A DNA stretch of 34,303 bases, taken from assembly GCA_014360945.1 (NCBI GenBank), contig JACIWM010000004.1, positions 1-34,303 of the forward strand, read 5' to 3'. The stretch is from Candidatus Bipolaricaulota bacterium. Its GTDB lineage: Bacteria; Bipolaricaulota; Bipolaricaulia; Bipolaricaulales; Bipolaricaulaceae. The notes below the pieces were generated by a model, which saw only the letters and a program-made list of their open reading frames with translations, was not told where the DNA came from and made no database searches. Shown here piece after piece: positions 24,685 through 33,349 of the stretch. Position 1 is the first letter of the stretch; each line of letters starts with the position of its first letter. The position numbers and the translations under genes were made by a program.

Positions 24685-24703
24685 AAACTTAGCGCCAAAG
24701 TTT
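24685..24703 (-). promoter_or_regulatory. Inverted repeat upstream of the AbrB-PhoU gene
   Basis: AAACTT-N7-AAGTTT is a perfect six-base dyad 14 bases upstream of the phoU ATG. A weak promoter (TTGCAA at 24715-24710, TAAGTT at 24691-24686, spacer 18) overlaps it. Because the gene product has its own DNA-binding domain, autoregulation is possible. Confidence 0.45.
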
Positions 24704-24736
24704 TTAGGCTTGCAAAATTCTACGAAAAAGTGTGGG

Positions 24737-25612
24737 TTAGGGGAGGGAGAGGAGGGCGAGGGTGCCGTCCTCGGCCCCGGCCACGAAAAGCTTTCCATCC
24801 GGGCTGAACCGCACCGCACCCACCGGGGCGGAAAAGCCGGCGATACGCTGAAGAAGTGAACCGGTTTCCGCATCCCACAACGCTGCGGTCTGGTCCAGGG
24901 AGCCCGTGGCCAGATGCTTTCCGTCCGGGGAAAAGGACATGGCTACTGTGCAGCTCTCGTGGGCCCAGGCTTCCCAAAGAGGAAGTCCCACGGCGGTGTC
25001 CCAAACTTTCAGGATTTTTCCAACTCCGCCAGCAAGGAGATACCCATCCGGAGAAAAGTCCACGTCCCAACCTTTCCCGGAAAAGGAGAAAAGTTCCGTC
25101 CGCTTGGAGAGGTCCCAGAGAACCAAGCGGTCGTTTCCGGCGGTGGCAAGAAGATCGGCGATGGCGGCAAGGCCCCACACGCTTCCCGCATGAGCTTGGA
25201 GGGTCCATAAAAGCTTTCCGTCCGAGACGGAAAAGGCGTAAACCCGGCCGTCTGCCCCTGCTGCGAGGATCATCTCCCCCGCCAAAGAAAGCTCGCGCAC
25301 CATGGCGCCGAAGCCCTGAATGTCCAGACGGATTTCCCCTTCGGGCCAGGACCAAAGACGCAGGAAGTTCCATCCCCCGGCCGCGAGGAAATCCGGCCCC
25401 AAAACTAACGCCTGCACTTGCCCCGCCGGAAAAGAGAGAGTCCGCAGAACCTTTCCCTGGAAATCCACTTCCACCACCTGGCCTGTAGTTCCTAAAAGAA
25501 TGGTTTTCTCGGTGACGAGGAGGTCGCCCAACCAGGTCACGGGCTGGAGGAACACGGGCTCGGCCGCGGCCGCGCTCAACACAAGAACCCCTGCCAAGAA
25601 AGCAGCGATCAT
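24737..25612 (-). CDS. Exported WD40-type beta-propeller protein
   Basis: This 291-residue protein has a signal peptide (MIAAFLAGVLVLSAAAAEP), followed by about six to seven WD40-like blades. The clearest are GSVWGLAAIADLLATAGNDRL with VLWDL, and the C-terminal pair SFSPDGKHLATGSLDQ with AALWD, then VRFSPDGKLFVAGAEDG. Such propellers hold protein complexes together or bind ligands; no catalytic motif is seen. The start is ATG 25612, which overlaps the glgP stop as ATGA and has GGAGGG just upstream. The longer track ORF reads back into glgP in another frame. Pairing an exported propeller with a cytosolic glycogen enzyme is odd, and the link may be only transcriptional. Confidence 0.82.
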   Translation of the reverse strand: MIAAFLAGVLVLSAAAAEPVFLQPVTWLGDLLVTEKTILLGTTGQVVEVDFQGKVLRTLSFPAGQVQALVLGPDFLAAGGWNFLRLWSWPEGEIRLDIQGFGAMVRELSLAGEMILAAGADGRVYAFSVSDGKLLWTLQAHAGSVWGLAAIADLLATAGNDRLVLWDLSKRTELFSFSGKGWDVDFSPDGYLLAGGVGKILKVWDTAVGLPLWEAWAHESCTVAMSFSPDGKHLATGSLDQTAALWDAETGSLLQRIAGFSAPVGAVRFSPDGKLFVAGAEDGTLALLSLP

Positions 25613-27717
25613 ATGCCCTCCTTTTCCGCGCCCAGCGCGGGAAGATAGAACTTTTCCAAGTACTCCCGAAGCATCCGGCGGGTGCAGAATCGCGGGGCCA
25701 CCGTTCTTATCGCGGCCTTCATGATGCGCACGAATCCGTGGGGGATTCCGTCGGGGCCGCGTTCGTAGTAAAGGGGCACGATTTTCTCCTCCAAAAGCCG
25801 GTAAAGGGCCTCCGCGTCCTGGGGGTTGCGCTCGCCGTGATGCTCCTCTCCGCCGAAGGCCCAGCCGTTTTCGCCCGTGTATCCCTCCGGCCACCAGCCG
25901 TCCAAAACCGAGAGATTGGGGACCCCGTTGACGCTGGCTTTCATTCCGCTTGTGCCGCTGGCTTCAAGGGGCGGAAGGGGAGTGTTCACCCACACATCCA
26001 CCCCGGCCACGAGGAACCGGGCCAGGTGTTGGTCGTACTCCTCCACGAATGCGATGCGGCCGGCGAAGGCCGGGTCACCCGCAAGCTGAAAAACTTTTTG
26101 GATCAGGCGTTTTCCCTCGATGTCCGCGGGATGGGCCTTGCCGGCAAAAATTATCTGGATCGGCCGCAACGGGTCGTTCACCAGCCGCTTCAGGCGCTCG
26201 GGGTCGGAGAGAATAAGGTCCGGCCGTTTATAGGCGGTGAAGCGCCGGGCAAAGCCGAGGGTGAGAACGTGGGGATCGAGTAAAGATCCGAAGGCCAGGA
26301 CGTTTTTGGCAAACGCTCCTTCCCGCCAGCGTTTTCTCGCGCGGGCCACAAGCTCGGCGATCAAAGCTTCTTTCCGCTCTTGATGCACGGCCCAAAGCTC
26401 CTCGTCCGGGATCTCCTCTACCCTTTGCCAGATCTCCGGATTTTCCGGATTTTTTCGCCATGCCGGTCCCAAGTATTTGTCCAAAAGGCGCTGGACCCGA
26501 AGGGGCTCGATCCACGTGAAAAGGTGGATGCCGTTGGTGATGGCCTCTATTTTCACGTTCTCGTCGTTGAATTTAATGCCCTGCCAAATGCGCCGGGCCA
26601 CTTCCCCATGGCGTTTGCTTACGGCGTTCACGTGCTGGGAAAGGCGCAGGGCAAACACGGTCATGTTGAACCCGGCTCCAGGATCTGTGGGATTGGTTCC
26701 AAGCTCCAGGATGGCCTCCCGGGGAAGGCCGTGTTCTTGGCAATACGGCCCAAGATAGCGGTCAAGAAGGGCGAAGGGAAAGACGTCGGTGGCCACGGGA
26801 AGGGGGGTGTGGGTAGTGAAGACCGTGGTTTTGCGGGCGCGCTCCAGGGCCTCTTCAAAAGAAAGGCCTTGGCCCATGAATTGGCGGAGGCGCTCAAGGA
26901 GGGCGAATGCCGGATGCCCTTCGTTCAGGTGGAGCACGGCCGGACGGATGCCGAGCATTTCCAACGCCCGCATTCCGCCCACGCCCAGCACCCATTCCTG
27001 ACGGAGGCGCTGTTCTAAATCCGTGGTGTAAAGCTGCTGGGAGATGGCCCGATCCCACGGGGTGTTTCCCTCCACGTCGGTGGTGAGAAGGAAGAGAGGA
27101 ACGCGTCCGATCTTGGCCACATAGACTTGGGCGCGCACGGAAGGGGTGAAGGCAGGGATTTCGAAAACCAGGGGAGAGCCCTCCGGGGTTTTCGCGAGTT
27201 GCAGAGGATGATCGCGGTGATCCAGGGTGCGGTGGAGGTCCTCCGGCCAGCCATCCTCGCGCAGCCGCTGGGTTGTGTACCCCTGGGAATAGATGAGGCC
27301 CACTCCCACCATGGGAAGGGCTATGTCGCTTGCCTCCTTGAGGGTGTCTCCGGCGAGGATCCCAAGTCCGCCCGCGTAAATAGGCAAGGAGACGTGCACC
27401 CCAAACTCCGCGCAGAAATAGGCCACAGGACCGGGAAGCTCTAAGGGGGGACGGGCAAGGTACTCCTGGAATTCAGCCATCACCTGGTCGTAGAGGGCCA
27501 AAAATTCCGGATCATGAGCGACCTCTTGGAACCTTTCTGGTCGGATGATCTGGAGCATGAGGACGGGGTTATGGGTGGTCTCCCGCCAAGCTTGGTAATC
27601 CAGGGCTCGGAAAAGGCGGCGGGCTTGGGGGTGCCAAGTCCACCAAAGATTCTGGGCTAGTTCCCAAAGGCCGCGGATTCTTTCGGGGATTGCCTCACGA
27701 ACATGCTCATCTAGCAT
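25609..27717 (-). CDS. glgP: Alpha-glucan (glycogen/maltodextrin) phosphorylase
   Basis: This 702-residue enzyme belongs to the shorter GT35 branch (Thermotoga/archaeal type, lacking the N-terminal regulatory part of muscle phosphorylase). It releases glucose-1-phosphate from alpha-1,4-glucans. The N-terminal LWELAQNLWWTWHPQARRLF is typical of this branch, followed by AYFCAEFGVHVSLPIYAGGLGILAGD. The HLNEGHPAFALLERLR segment and TTHTPLPVATDVFP form the central region. The C-terminal EASGTSGMKASVNGV carries the pyridoxal-phosphate lysine. ATG 27717 is preferred over the track start 24 codons earlier, because a promoter (TTGTAA-N17-TACCAT) ends six bases before it. It is divergent from glgB and coupled to the WD40 gene. 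Confidence 0.93.
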   Translation of the reverse strand: MLDEHVREAIPERIRGLWELAQNLWWTWHPQARRLFRALDYQAWRETTHNPVLMLQIIRPERFQEVAHDPEFLALYDQVMAEFQEYLARPPLELPGPVAYFCAEFGVHVSLPIYAGGLGILAGDTLKEASDIALPMVGVGLIYSQGYTTQRLREDGWPEDLHRTLDHRDHPLQLAKTPEGSPLVFEIPAFTPSVRAQVYVAKIGRVPLFLLTTDVEGNTPWDRAISQQLYTTDLEQRLRQEWVLGVGGMRALEMLGIRPAVLHLNEGHPAFALLERLRQFMGQGLSFEEALERARKTTVFTTHTPLPVATDVFPFALLDRYLGPYCQEHGLPREAILELGTNPTDPGAGFNMTVFALRLSQHVNAVSKRHGEVARRIWQGIKFNDENVKIEAITNGIHLFTWIEPLRVQRLLDKYLGPAWRKNPENPEIWQRVEEIPDEELWAVHQERKEALIAELVARARKRWREGAFAKNVLAFGSLLDPHVLTLGFARRFTAYKRPDLILSDPERLKRLVNDPLRPIQIIFAGKAHPADIEGKRLIQKVFQLAGDPAFAGRIAFVEEYDQHLARFLVAGVDVWVNTPLPPLEASGTSGMKASVNGVPNLSVLDGWWPEGYTGENGWAFGGEEHHGERNPQDAEALYRLLEEKIVPLYYERGPDGIPHGFVRIMKAAIRTVAPRFCTRRMLREYLEKFYLPALGAEKEGI

Positions 27718-27723
27718 GGCGAG

Positions 27724-27752
27724 ATGGTAGGTTTCTGGCCCAGCTTTTACAA
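27724..27752 (-). promoter_or_regulatory. glgP promoter, apparently leaderless
   Basis: On the minus strand TTGTAA (27752-27747) and TACCAT (27729-27724) are spaced by 17 bases. The -10 ends six bases before the glgP ATG at 27717. No Shine-Dalgarno sequence lies between them, so the transcript should begin at or beside the start codon. Confidence 0.65.
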
Positions 27753-27766
27753 GTGGGCGGGTAAAA
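27745..27766. promoter_or_regulatory. Dyad spanning the divergent glgP/glgB promoters
   Basis: TTTTAC-N10-GTAAAA is a perfect six-base inverted repeat in the 59-base gap between glgP and glgB. One arm overlaps the glgP -35 and the other overlaps the candidate glgB -10 (TAAAAT, 27762-27767, nine bases before the glgB ATG). A single dimer bound here would contact both promoters. Confidence 0.55.
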
Positions 27767-27776
27767 TGTTGCGGGA

Positions 27777-29693
27777 ATGCGGGAGCCAAAAGATTTGGGC
27801 GGTCGGCCCTCCTTGCTCACCGACGAGGACCTTTGGCTCTTCAACGAAGGCAATCATTCCGGGCTTTACGAAGTCCTTGGGGCGCACCCTATCCATTGGC
27901 GGGGGAAGAGCGGGGTTTACTTTGCCGTGTGGGCCCCGAATGCCGAGGCCGTGTCGGTGGTCGGCGATTTCAACGGCTGGCAGCCCGGGAAAAATCCCCT
28001 TCATCCGCGGGGCTCCTCGGGAATTTGGGAGGGATTCGTGCCGGATATCGGGCCGGGAGCCCTTTACAAATACCACATCGTTTCCCGCTACGGTTGGCAG
28101 GGGATGAAGGCCGATCCCTGTGCGTTTTATGGGGAACTCCCGCCCAAAACGGCCTCGGTGGTGTGGGACCTTTCCTATGCTTGGGGTGACGGGAAATGGA
28201 TGGCCCAAAGAAGACAGAGGAACGGGCGGGATGCGCCCATCGCCATCTATGAAGTGCATCTTGGTTCCTGGCGCCGCGGGAAGGGCGGAAGATTTCTCTC
28301 ATACCGGGAGCTTGCGGAGATCCTTCCTGCGTACGCGAAAGAAATGGGGTTCACCCACGTGGAGTTCCTTCCCGTGATGGAGCATCCGTTCTACGGGTCC
28401 TGGGGGTACCAGATCACCGGCTATTTTTCGCCCACCGCCCGCTACGGAGCTCCTCAAGACTTGATGTACCTCATCGACGCCCTGCACCGGGCAGGGATTG
28501 GGGTGATCCTCGACTGGGTTCCTTCTCATTTTGCCACCGATCCGCATGGACTGGGATTTTTCGATGGCACCCATCTTTATGAACACGCTGATCCTCGACA
28601 GGGCGTTCATCCCGACTGGGGAAGTTTCCTTTTCAACTACGGCCGGCATGAGGTTCGAAGTTTTCTCCTCTCCAGCGCCTGTTTTTGGTTGGATAAATAC
28701 CACGCCGATGGCCTTCGGGTGGATGCCGTGGCCTCCATGCTTTATTTGGACTTCTCCCGGCCGGAGGGGGCCTGGGTTCCCAACCCTTATGGCGGCCGGG
28801 AAAACCTCGATGCCATCCATTTTCTGCGCCGGTTCAATGAGGAGGTTTATCGACGTTTTCCCGATGTCCAGACCTATGCCGAGGAGTCCACGGCTTGGCC
28901 CGGGGTTTCCCATCCCACCTACGCTGGAGGGCTTGGGTTTGGGTTCAAGTGGGACATGGGCTGGATGCACGATACCCTGGAGTACTTCCGGCTTGACCCG
29001 ATCTACCGCAAATACCACCATGGAAAACTCACGTTCCGCGGGCTTTACGCGTGGTCCGAGAATTTCGTTCTCCCCCTTTCCCATGACGAGGTGGTGCATG
29101 GGAAGGGCTCCCTTTTGGGTAAGATGCCGGGCGATTCCTGGCAGAAATTGGCAAACCTTCGGCTCCTTTTGGGCTACATGTACGCCGTTCCCGGAAAGAA
29201 GCTCCTTTTCATGGGCGGGGAATTCGCTCAAGAGCGGGAGTGGGATCACGAGGGAGAACTCGATTGGTGGCTCCTTTCCCGGCCGGAGCATCAGGGGATT
29301 CAGCTTTGGGTGCGCGATCTAAACAAGTTATACCGAGAGGAGCCAGCTTTGCATGAGCTTGATTGCGAGCCCGCGGGGTTCCAATGGGTGATCGCTGATG
29401 ACGCGGATTCCGGGGTACTCGCTTTCCTGCGGAAGGGGCGGGATCCCAGACGCTGTGTCCTTATCGTGTCCCATTTCACGCCGGTGGTGCGAGAAGGTTA
29501 TCGGGTGGGCGTGCCCTTCTCAGGTTTTTGGCGGGAGCTTTTGAATAGCGACGCCAAAGAATACGGCGGAAGCGGAGTGGGAAATTTGGGCGGCGTGTAC
29601 GCGGAAGATCTTCCTTCCCATGGCCAGCCCTATTCCTTGCGTCTCACCCTTCCACCTTTGGGGATCCTGTTTCTGCGTCCTACGGGTGGCTAG
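27777..29693 (+). CDS. glgB: 1,4-alpha-glucan branching enzyme GlgB
   Basis: This 638-residue GH13 enzyme makes the alpha-1,6 branches of glycogen. The N-terminal CBM48/E-set domain runs to about residue 125 ([22 protein letters not shown]). The catalytic barrel follows, with [28 protein letters not shown], the nucleophile D316 in [11 protein letters not shown], the acid in YAEEST (residues 369-370) and the transition-state aspartate in [12 protein letters not shown]. The C-terminal beta domain completes it. ATG 27777 has no Shine-Dalgarno sequence but TAAAAT lies nine bases upstream. It lacks the extra N1 domain of E. coli GlgB, as many thermophile forms do. With glgP it gives glycogen building and breakdown from one regulatory gap. 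Confidence 0.95.
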   Translation: MREPKDLGGRPSLLTDEDLWLFNEGNHSGLYEVLGAHPIHWRGKSGVYFAVWAPNAEAVSVVGDFNGWQPGKNPLHPRGSSGIWEGFVPDIGPGALYKYHIVSRYGWQGMKADPCAFYGELPPKTASVVWDLSYAWGDGKWMAQRRQRNGRDAPIAIYEVHLGSWRRGKGGRFLSYRELAEILPAYAKEMGFTHVEFLPVMEHPFYGSWGYQITGYFSPTARYGAPQDLMYLIDALHRAGIGVILDWVPSHFATDPHGLGFFDGTHLYEHADPRQGVHPDWGSFLFNYGRHEVRSFLLSSACFWLDKYHADGLRVDAVASMLYLDFSRPEGAWVPNPYGGRENLDAIHFLRRFNEEVYRRFPDVQTYAEESTAWPGVSHPTYAGGLGFGFKWDMGWMHDTLEYFRLDPIYRKYHHGKLTFRGLYAWSENFVLPLSHDEVVHGKGSLLGKMPGDSWQKLANLRLLLGYMYAVPGKKLLFMGGEFAQEREWDHEGELDWWLLSRPEHQGIQLWVRDLNKLYREEPALHELDCEPAGFQWVIADDADSGVLAFLRKGRDPRRCVLIVSHFTPVVREGYRVGVPFSGFWRELLNSDAKEYGGSGVGNLGGVYAEDLPSHGQPYSLRLTLPPLGILFLRPTGG

Positions 29694-29698
29694 GAGGG

Positions 29699-29727
29699 CC
29701 TTTCCGCATTACCATCGGCGGGAAAGG
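29699..29727 (+). other. Hairpin that would mask the efp ribosome-binding site
   Basis: CCTTTCC (29699-29705) is fully complementary to GGAAAGG (29721-29727), with an additional GC/GC pairing inside after one bulged base. The right arm takes up most of the AAAGGAG used by efp. A weak -10-like TACCAT (29710-29715) lies in the loop. The structure would form only in messages that read through from glgB. Confidence 0.4.
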
Positions 29728-29735
29728 AGAGCGGG

Positions 29736-30305
29736 GTGGCCCTGGCCAGCGAGCTTCGTCCCGGCGCAACGGTGCGTATGGAGGGCGATCTCTTCCGGGT
29801 TCTGGAGGCCGTGCGCCACACGGGAAGCGCCCAGCAAAAAGGCCTGGTGTATCTAAAAATGCGGAACCTGCGCACCGGGGTGTTGGTGGAACGCCGGCTC
29901 CGGCCAGAGGAGGAGGTCCAGGAAGTGGACCTGGAACGCCGGACCATGGAGTACCTCTACACCGACGGCGAGGCCTTCTACTTCATGGACCTCGAGACCT
30001 ACGACCAGGTGGCAATCCCCGCGGCGATGATCGGGGAGCTCGAGGTCTTCCTCCAGCCCAACCAGCGCGTTCCCGTGGAGTTCTACCAGGGGAACCCGGT
30101 GTCCGTGGTCTTTCCGGAGACGGTGGATCTGCGGGTGGTGAGCACGGCCCCGGCCATCCGCGACAAAGAAAGCCACGTGTACAAGCCCGCCATTTTGGAA
30201 AACGGGCTTGAAGTCCTGGTGCCCCAATTCATCGGCGAGGGCGACATAGTCCGGATAAACGTGTACACCCGGGAGTACCTGGACCGCGTGGAAAAGCGGG
30301 GCTAG
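29736..30305 (+). CDS. efp: Translation elongation factor P
   Basis: This 189-residue EF-P has the three-domain form of the family: an N-terminal KOW-like barrel with KMRNLRTG, a middle OB domain with MEYLYTDGEAFYFMDLETYDQ, and a C-terminal OB domain ending ITREYL-like (YTREYLDRVEKRG). It relieves ribosome stalling at polyproline. The loop that reaches the peptidyl-transferase centre reads HTGSAQQKGL. Aligned without gaps to the usual PGKG type, the tip residue is Q33 instead of the Lys or Arg that is modified elsewhere, and the nearest lysine is K35. The start is GTG 29736 with AAAGGAG six bases upstream. It converges on the SurA-like gene with one base between stops. Confidence 0.93.
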   Translation: MALASELRPGATVRMEGDLFRVLEAVRHTGSAQQKGLVYLKMRNLRTGVLVERRLRPEEEVQEVDLERRTMEYLYTDGEAFYFMDLETYDQVAIPAAMIGELEVFLQPNQRVPVEFYQGNPVSVVFPETVDLRVVSTAPAIRDKESHVYKPAILENGLEVLVPQFIGEGDIVRINVYTREYLDRVEKRG

Positions 30306-30306
30306 G

Positions 30307-30996
30307 CTACAAATTTATCTGGACCTCCGCCGTCTCCCGTGCTTTCTTAAGCCAATCCTGCCAGGCCTTTTCCTGCTTTTCCGTGAAAACTAAAGTGGCG
30401 ACCTTGTCCCATACTTCGGCAAGCGGAGGAATGTTCCCTTCGGCGTCGGCGAATTGGCCGGAATTTTTCTCGTAATAATCGGCGACTTCCTCCTCGCTCA
30501 CCGTGACATCAGTCGTGACCGCGGCCTTCAAGGCCTCGATTAACGCCTGCTCCTCAGCCTGCGGCCGCAACTCCTCCCGAAACTCCTCCAGGCTAAGACC
30601 CTCGTTTGCCAACTCGGCAGCGAGTTCCTCGTCCGTAAGCCCGTAATAAGTTTTGATGTGTTCAAGTATCTGGCCGATAAGCTCTTCCACACGTGCGGCA
30701 TCCGGGGTTAGGCCTCGCACTCGGGCTTCCTGGATTTGAATCTTCCGAAGGATGAGGTCCTCAAGCACATCGCGCTGGTAGCGGGTTAGGAAGGCCTTCC
30801 CTTCGGGGGTGGTGAGGAGGGATTGGGCAAAGCGCGGATATTGGGAGTAGACGGTGAACAAGATCTGGTTCAGGCGGGAGGCGCTTTCCAATTCCTCTCC
30901 GGTAATGGGCTCGCCGTTCACGATGGCCACAGGAGCTTGGGCCAGGCCAACAAAAGCGAGCCCGACAAGGGCTATGAACGCCAAAAACTTTTTCAC
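30307..30996 (-). CDS. Exported SurA_N-like chaperone without parvulin domain
   Basis: This 229-residue protein has a signal peptide ([21 protein letters not shown]), followed by a SurA N-terminal-like helical domain. [14 protein letters not shown] is the standard opening of SurA/PrsA-type proteins, then [22 protein letters not shown] and a helical stretch with [19 protein letters not shown]. The protein ends after the helix that would normally lead into a parvulin isomerase domain, so only the chaperone part is present. It should act outside the cytoplasmic membrane on unfolded envelope proteins. GTG 30996 overlaps the stop of the AAA ATPase gene as GTGA, so the two are translated together. 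Confidence 0.82.
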   Translation of the reverse strand: MKKFLAFIALVGLAFVGLAQAPVAIVNGEPITGEELESASRLNQILFTVYSQYPRFAQSLLTTPEGKAFLTRYQRDVLEDLILRKIQIQEARVRGLTPDAARVEELIGQILEHIKTYYGLTDEELAAELANEGLSLEEFREELRPQAEEQALIEALKAAVTTDVTVSEEEVADYYEKNSGQFADAEGNIPPLAEVWDKVATLVFTEKQEKAWQDWLKKARETAEVQINL

Positions 30997-33299
30997 TTTT
31001 CCTCCTTGGTTTCCTCTTCCACCAAGAAACCGGCCAGGCGCCGCACGGCCCGGCGCAGATTCTTTCCGAGTTTGTCGTACCTCGCTCTCTCTTCTGGAGA
31101 TACGGAGGGCGGGGTCTTCTCCAACGCCTCCAGGAAATGCCGCATGTGTACGGACTCGGCCTTCGGATCTTCTCTAAGTGCGATCCTTCCAGCCTTCCGG
31201 CACACCTCGGCGATGTCCGCTCCTGAATACCCTTCCGTGCGGCGGGCAAGCTCTTCCAAATCCACATCGGGCGCGAGAGCCATATCTTTCGTGTGCACTT
31301 TGAAAATTGCCAACCGCGCTTTCTCGTCGGGAAGGGGAACGTAGATGAGCTCGTCGAACCTTCCCGGGCGGAGGAGGGCGGGATCGATGATGTCCGGCCG
31401 GTTGGTGGCGCCGATCACCACCACACCCTTCAACTCCTCCAGGCCATCGAGCTCGGCGAGCATCTGGTTCACGATTCTTTCGGTGACGTGGGGCTCGCCG
31501 ATGGCTGTACCTCGCCGCGGCGCCAGCGCATCAAGCTCATCGAGGAAGATCACGGCCGGCGCCACTTGCCGGGCCCGCCGGAAAACCTCGGCGATCCGCT
31601 GCTCGCTTTCCCCGTACCACTTGGAAAGAAGATCCGAACCTTTGGCGGCGATGAAGTTCGCTTGGGACTCGTTGGCCACGGCCTTGGCCAGCATGGTCTT
31701 TCCTGTGCCCGGTGGGCCGAAAAGGAGGATCCCCTTGGGCGCGCGGACTCCAAGCCTTCGAAAGGCCTCGGGATTCACGAGCGGAAGTTCCACGGCCTCC
31801 CGAAGAAGCTGTTTCACCTCCTCAAGCCCGCCGATGTCTTCCCAGGTCACGGTGGGGACCTCGATCATGATCTCCCGCATGGCCGAGGGCCGTACTTCCT
31901 TCAGGGCCGCTTCGAAATCCTCTTTTCGCACCACGAGCTCGTCCAGGACTTCTTTAGGGATCTCTTTGTCATCGAGGTTTATCTTGGGCAGGACCCGGCG
32001 CAGGGCGTGCATGGCCGCCTCCCGGGCCAACGCGGCCAGATCGCTTCCCACAAAGCCGTGGGTAACTGTGGCCAGCTCATCCAGGTTCACATCCGGAGCA
32101 AGGGGCATCCCGCGGGTGTGGATCATGAGAATTTCTTTTCTGCCCTCGCGGTCGGGGACGCGCACTTCAATCTCCCGGTCGAAGCGGCCGGGCCGGCGCA
32201 GGGCCGGATCAATGGCCTCGATGCGGTTTGTGGCCCCGATCACGATCACGTTCCGCCGCTCTTTTAGCCCATCCATGAGGGTGAGAAGCTGAGCCACCAC
32301 CCGCCGCTCCACCTCGCCCGTGACTTCGCTGCGTCTAGGCGCGATGGAATCAAGCTCGTCGATGAAGATGATAGAAGGCGCGTTCTTTTGAGCCTCTTCA
32401 AAGATCTCCCGGAGCCTTTGTTCGCTTTCTCCGTAGTAGCGGGACATGATCTCCGGGCCGGAGATGGCGATGAAATGGGCGTCCGTCTCGTGGGCCACGG
32501 CTTTGGCGAGGAGGGTCTTTCCCGTTCCGGGCGGGCCGTAGAGGAGTACTCCCCGCGGCGGCTCAATCCCCAGCCGCGCGAAAAGCTCCGGTTTCTTTAG
32601 GGGAAGCTCCACCATCTCCCGAATCTTCTGGATCACGTCCCGAAGTCCCCCGATGTCCTCGTAAGTGACCTCGGGAACCTCCCGGCCCCGTTCGGCCACC
32701 TCCACATACTCCGGAAGGAGCTCGATCTGGGTCTCCGGGGTGATGCGCACGATCCCACCGGGCTGGGTGCTCACGACTTTGAGAAGGAGCTCTCCGAACC
32801 CGAAGGACATGGGGGCCATCATCTCGAAGAAATCCCGGAAGATCCGCTCGGTGAGGAGCTCCCCGCCGAAGGGTGAGCGTTCGGCCCTCCCGGCCGTGGA
32901 CACGACATCACCGGTCCTCACCACCCGGCCCACCAATACTGCCCGGAGGCTTTCCGGAGGAAGAATGAGGCGCAGGCCTTTTCGAGCCGGGGCAAGGGTC
33001 ACATGATTGGCCGGCTTCCACTTGGCCTTCCGCACCGTGACCGTGTCGCCCACACTAACTCCGGCATTGGTGCGGATGAGGCCATCGATGCGGATGATGT
33101 CCAGTCCCGCATCGGCCTGATAGGCCAAGGCGGCCACGGCCCCAGTAAGCCGTTGCCCCTCGATCTCCACAGGCTCTCCGGGAGAAACCCCGATCTGCTC
33201 AAGATACTGTCCGGCGATGCGGGCAATACCGCGGCCCACGTCCTGTTGCAGAGCCTCAGCCACCTTGAGCTTCACTTCCGGAATTTGCTCCTTGGCCAT
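30993..33299 (-). CDS. CDC48/VCP-family AAA ATPase (archaeal VAT type)
   Basis: This 768-residue unfoldase has an N-terminal double-psi-barrel domain (about 1-195) and two complete AAA rings. D1 has Walker A GPPGTGKT at 255-262, Walker B IIFIDEL near 310 and arginine finger region RRPGRFD. D2 has Walker A at 528-535, Walker B VIFLDEL near 583, and the aromatic pore loop LSKWYGESE. The protein unfolds tagged or aggregated proteins, probably passing them to a protease. Two-ring CDC48 proteins are universal in archaea and scattered in bacteria. The ATG has GAGGAGG upstream. The gene is coupled at its end to the SurA_N-like gene and lies 50 bases downstream of rtcB. Confidence 0.93.
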   Translation of the reverse strand: MAKEQIPEVKLKVAEALQQDVGRGIARIAGQYLEQIGVSPGEPVEIEGQRLTGAVAALAYQADAGLDIIRIDGLIRTNAGVSVGDTVTVRKAKWKPANHVTLAPARKGLRLILPPESLRAVLVGRVVRTGDVVSTAGRAERSPFGGELLTERIFRDFFEMMAPMSFGFGELLLKVVSTQPGGIVRITPETQIELLPEYVEVAERGREVPEVTYEDIGGLRDVIQKIREMVELPLKKPELFARLGIEPPRGVLLYGPPGTGKTLLAKAVAHETDAHFIAISGPEIMSRYYGESEQRLREIFEEAQKNAPSIIFIDELDSIAPRRSEVTGEVERRVVAQLLTLMDGLKERRNVIVIGATNRIEAIDPALRRPGRFDREIEVRVPDREGRKEILMIHTRGMPLAPDVNLDELATVTHGFVGSDLAALAREAAMHALRRVLPKINLDDKEIPKEVLDELVVRKEDFEAALKEVRPSAMREIMIEVPTVTWEDIGGLEEVKQLLREAVELPLVNPEAFRRLGVRAPKGILLFGPPGTGKTMLAKAVANESQANFIAAKGSDLLSKWYGESEQRIAEVFRRARQVAPAVIFLDELDALAPRRGTAIGEPHVTERIVNQMLAELDGLEELKGVVVIGATNRPDIIDPALLRPGRFDELIYVPLPDEKARLAIFKVHTKDMALAPDVDLEELARRTEGYSGADIAEVCRKAGRIALREDPKAESVHMRHFLEALEKTPPSVSPEERARYDKLGKNLRRAVRRLAGFLVEEETKEEK

Positions 33300-33330
33300 C
33301 CTTCCTCCTCGTCACCATGATACCCGCTTT

Positions 33331-33346
33331 CCCAGTTTTTTCTGGG
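33331..33346 (-). other. Short hairpin between rtcB and the CDC48 gene
   Basis: CCCAG and CTGGG form a five-pair stem around an A6 loop (minus strand), three bases after the rtcB stop. No U-tract follows, so it is at best a weak terminator or an RNA-processing structure. Confidence 0.35.
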
Positions 33347-33349
33347 CTC

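Noticed and set aside
28299-29291. 330-codon minus-strand ORF inside glgB
   Set aside because: A shadow of the GH13 catalytic barrel, whose active-site residues are intact on the plus strand.
31293-32267. 324-codon plus-strand ORF antisense to the CDC48 gene
   Set aside because: A shadow of the conserved AAA domains; no independent signal.
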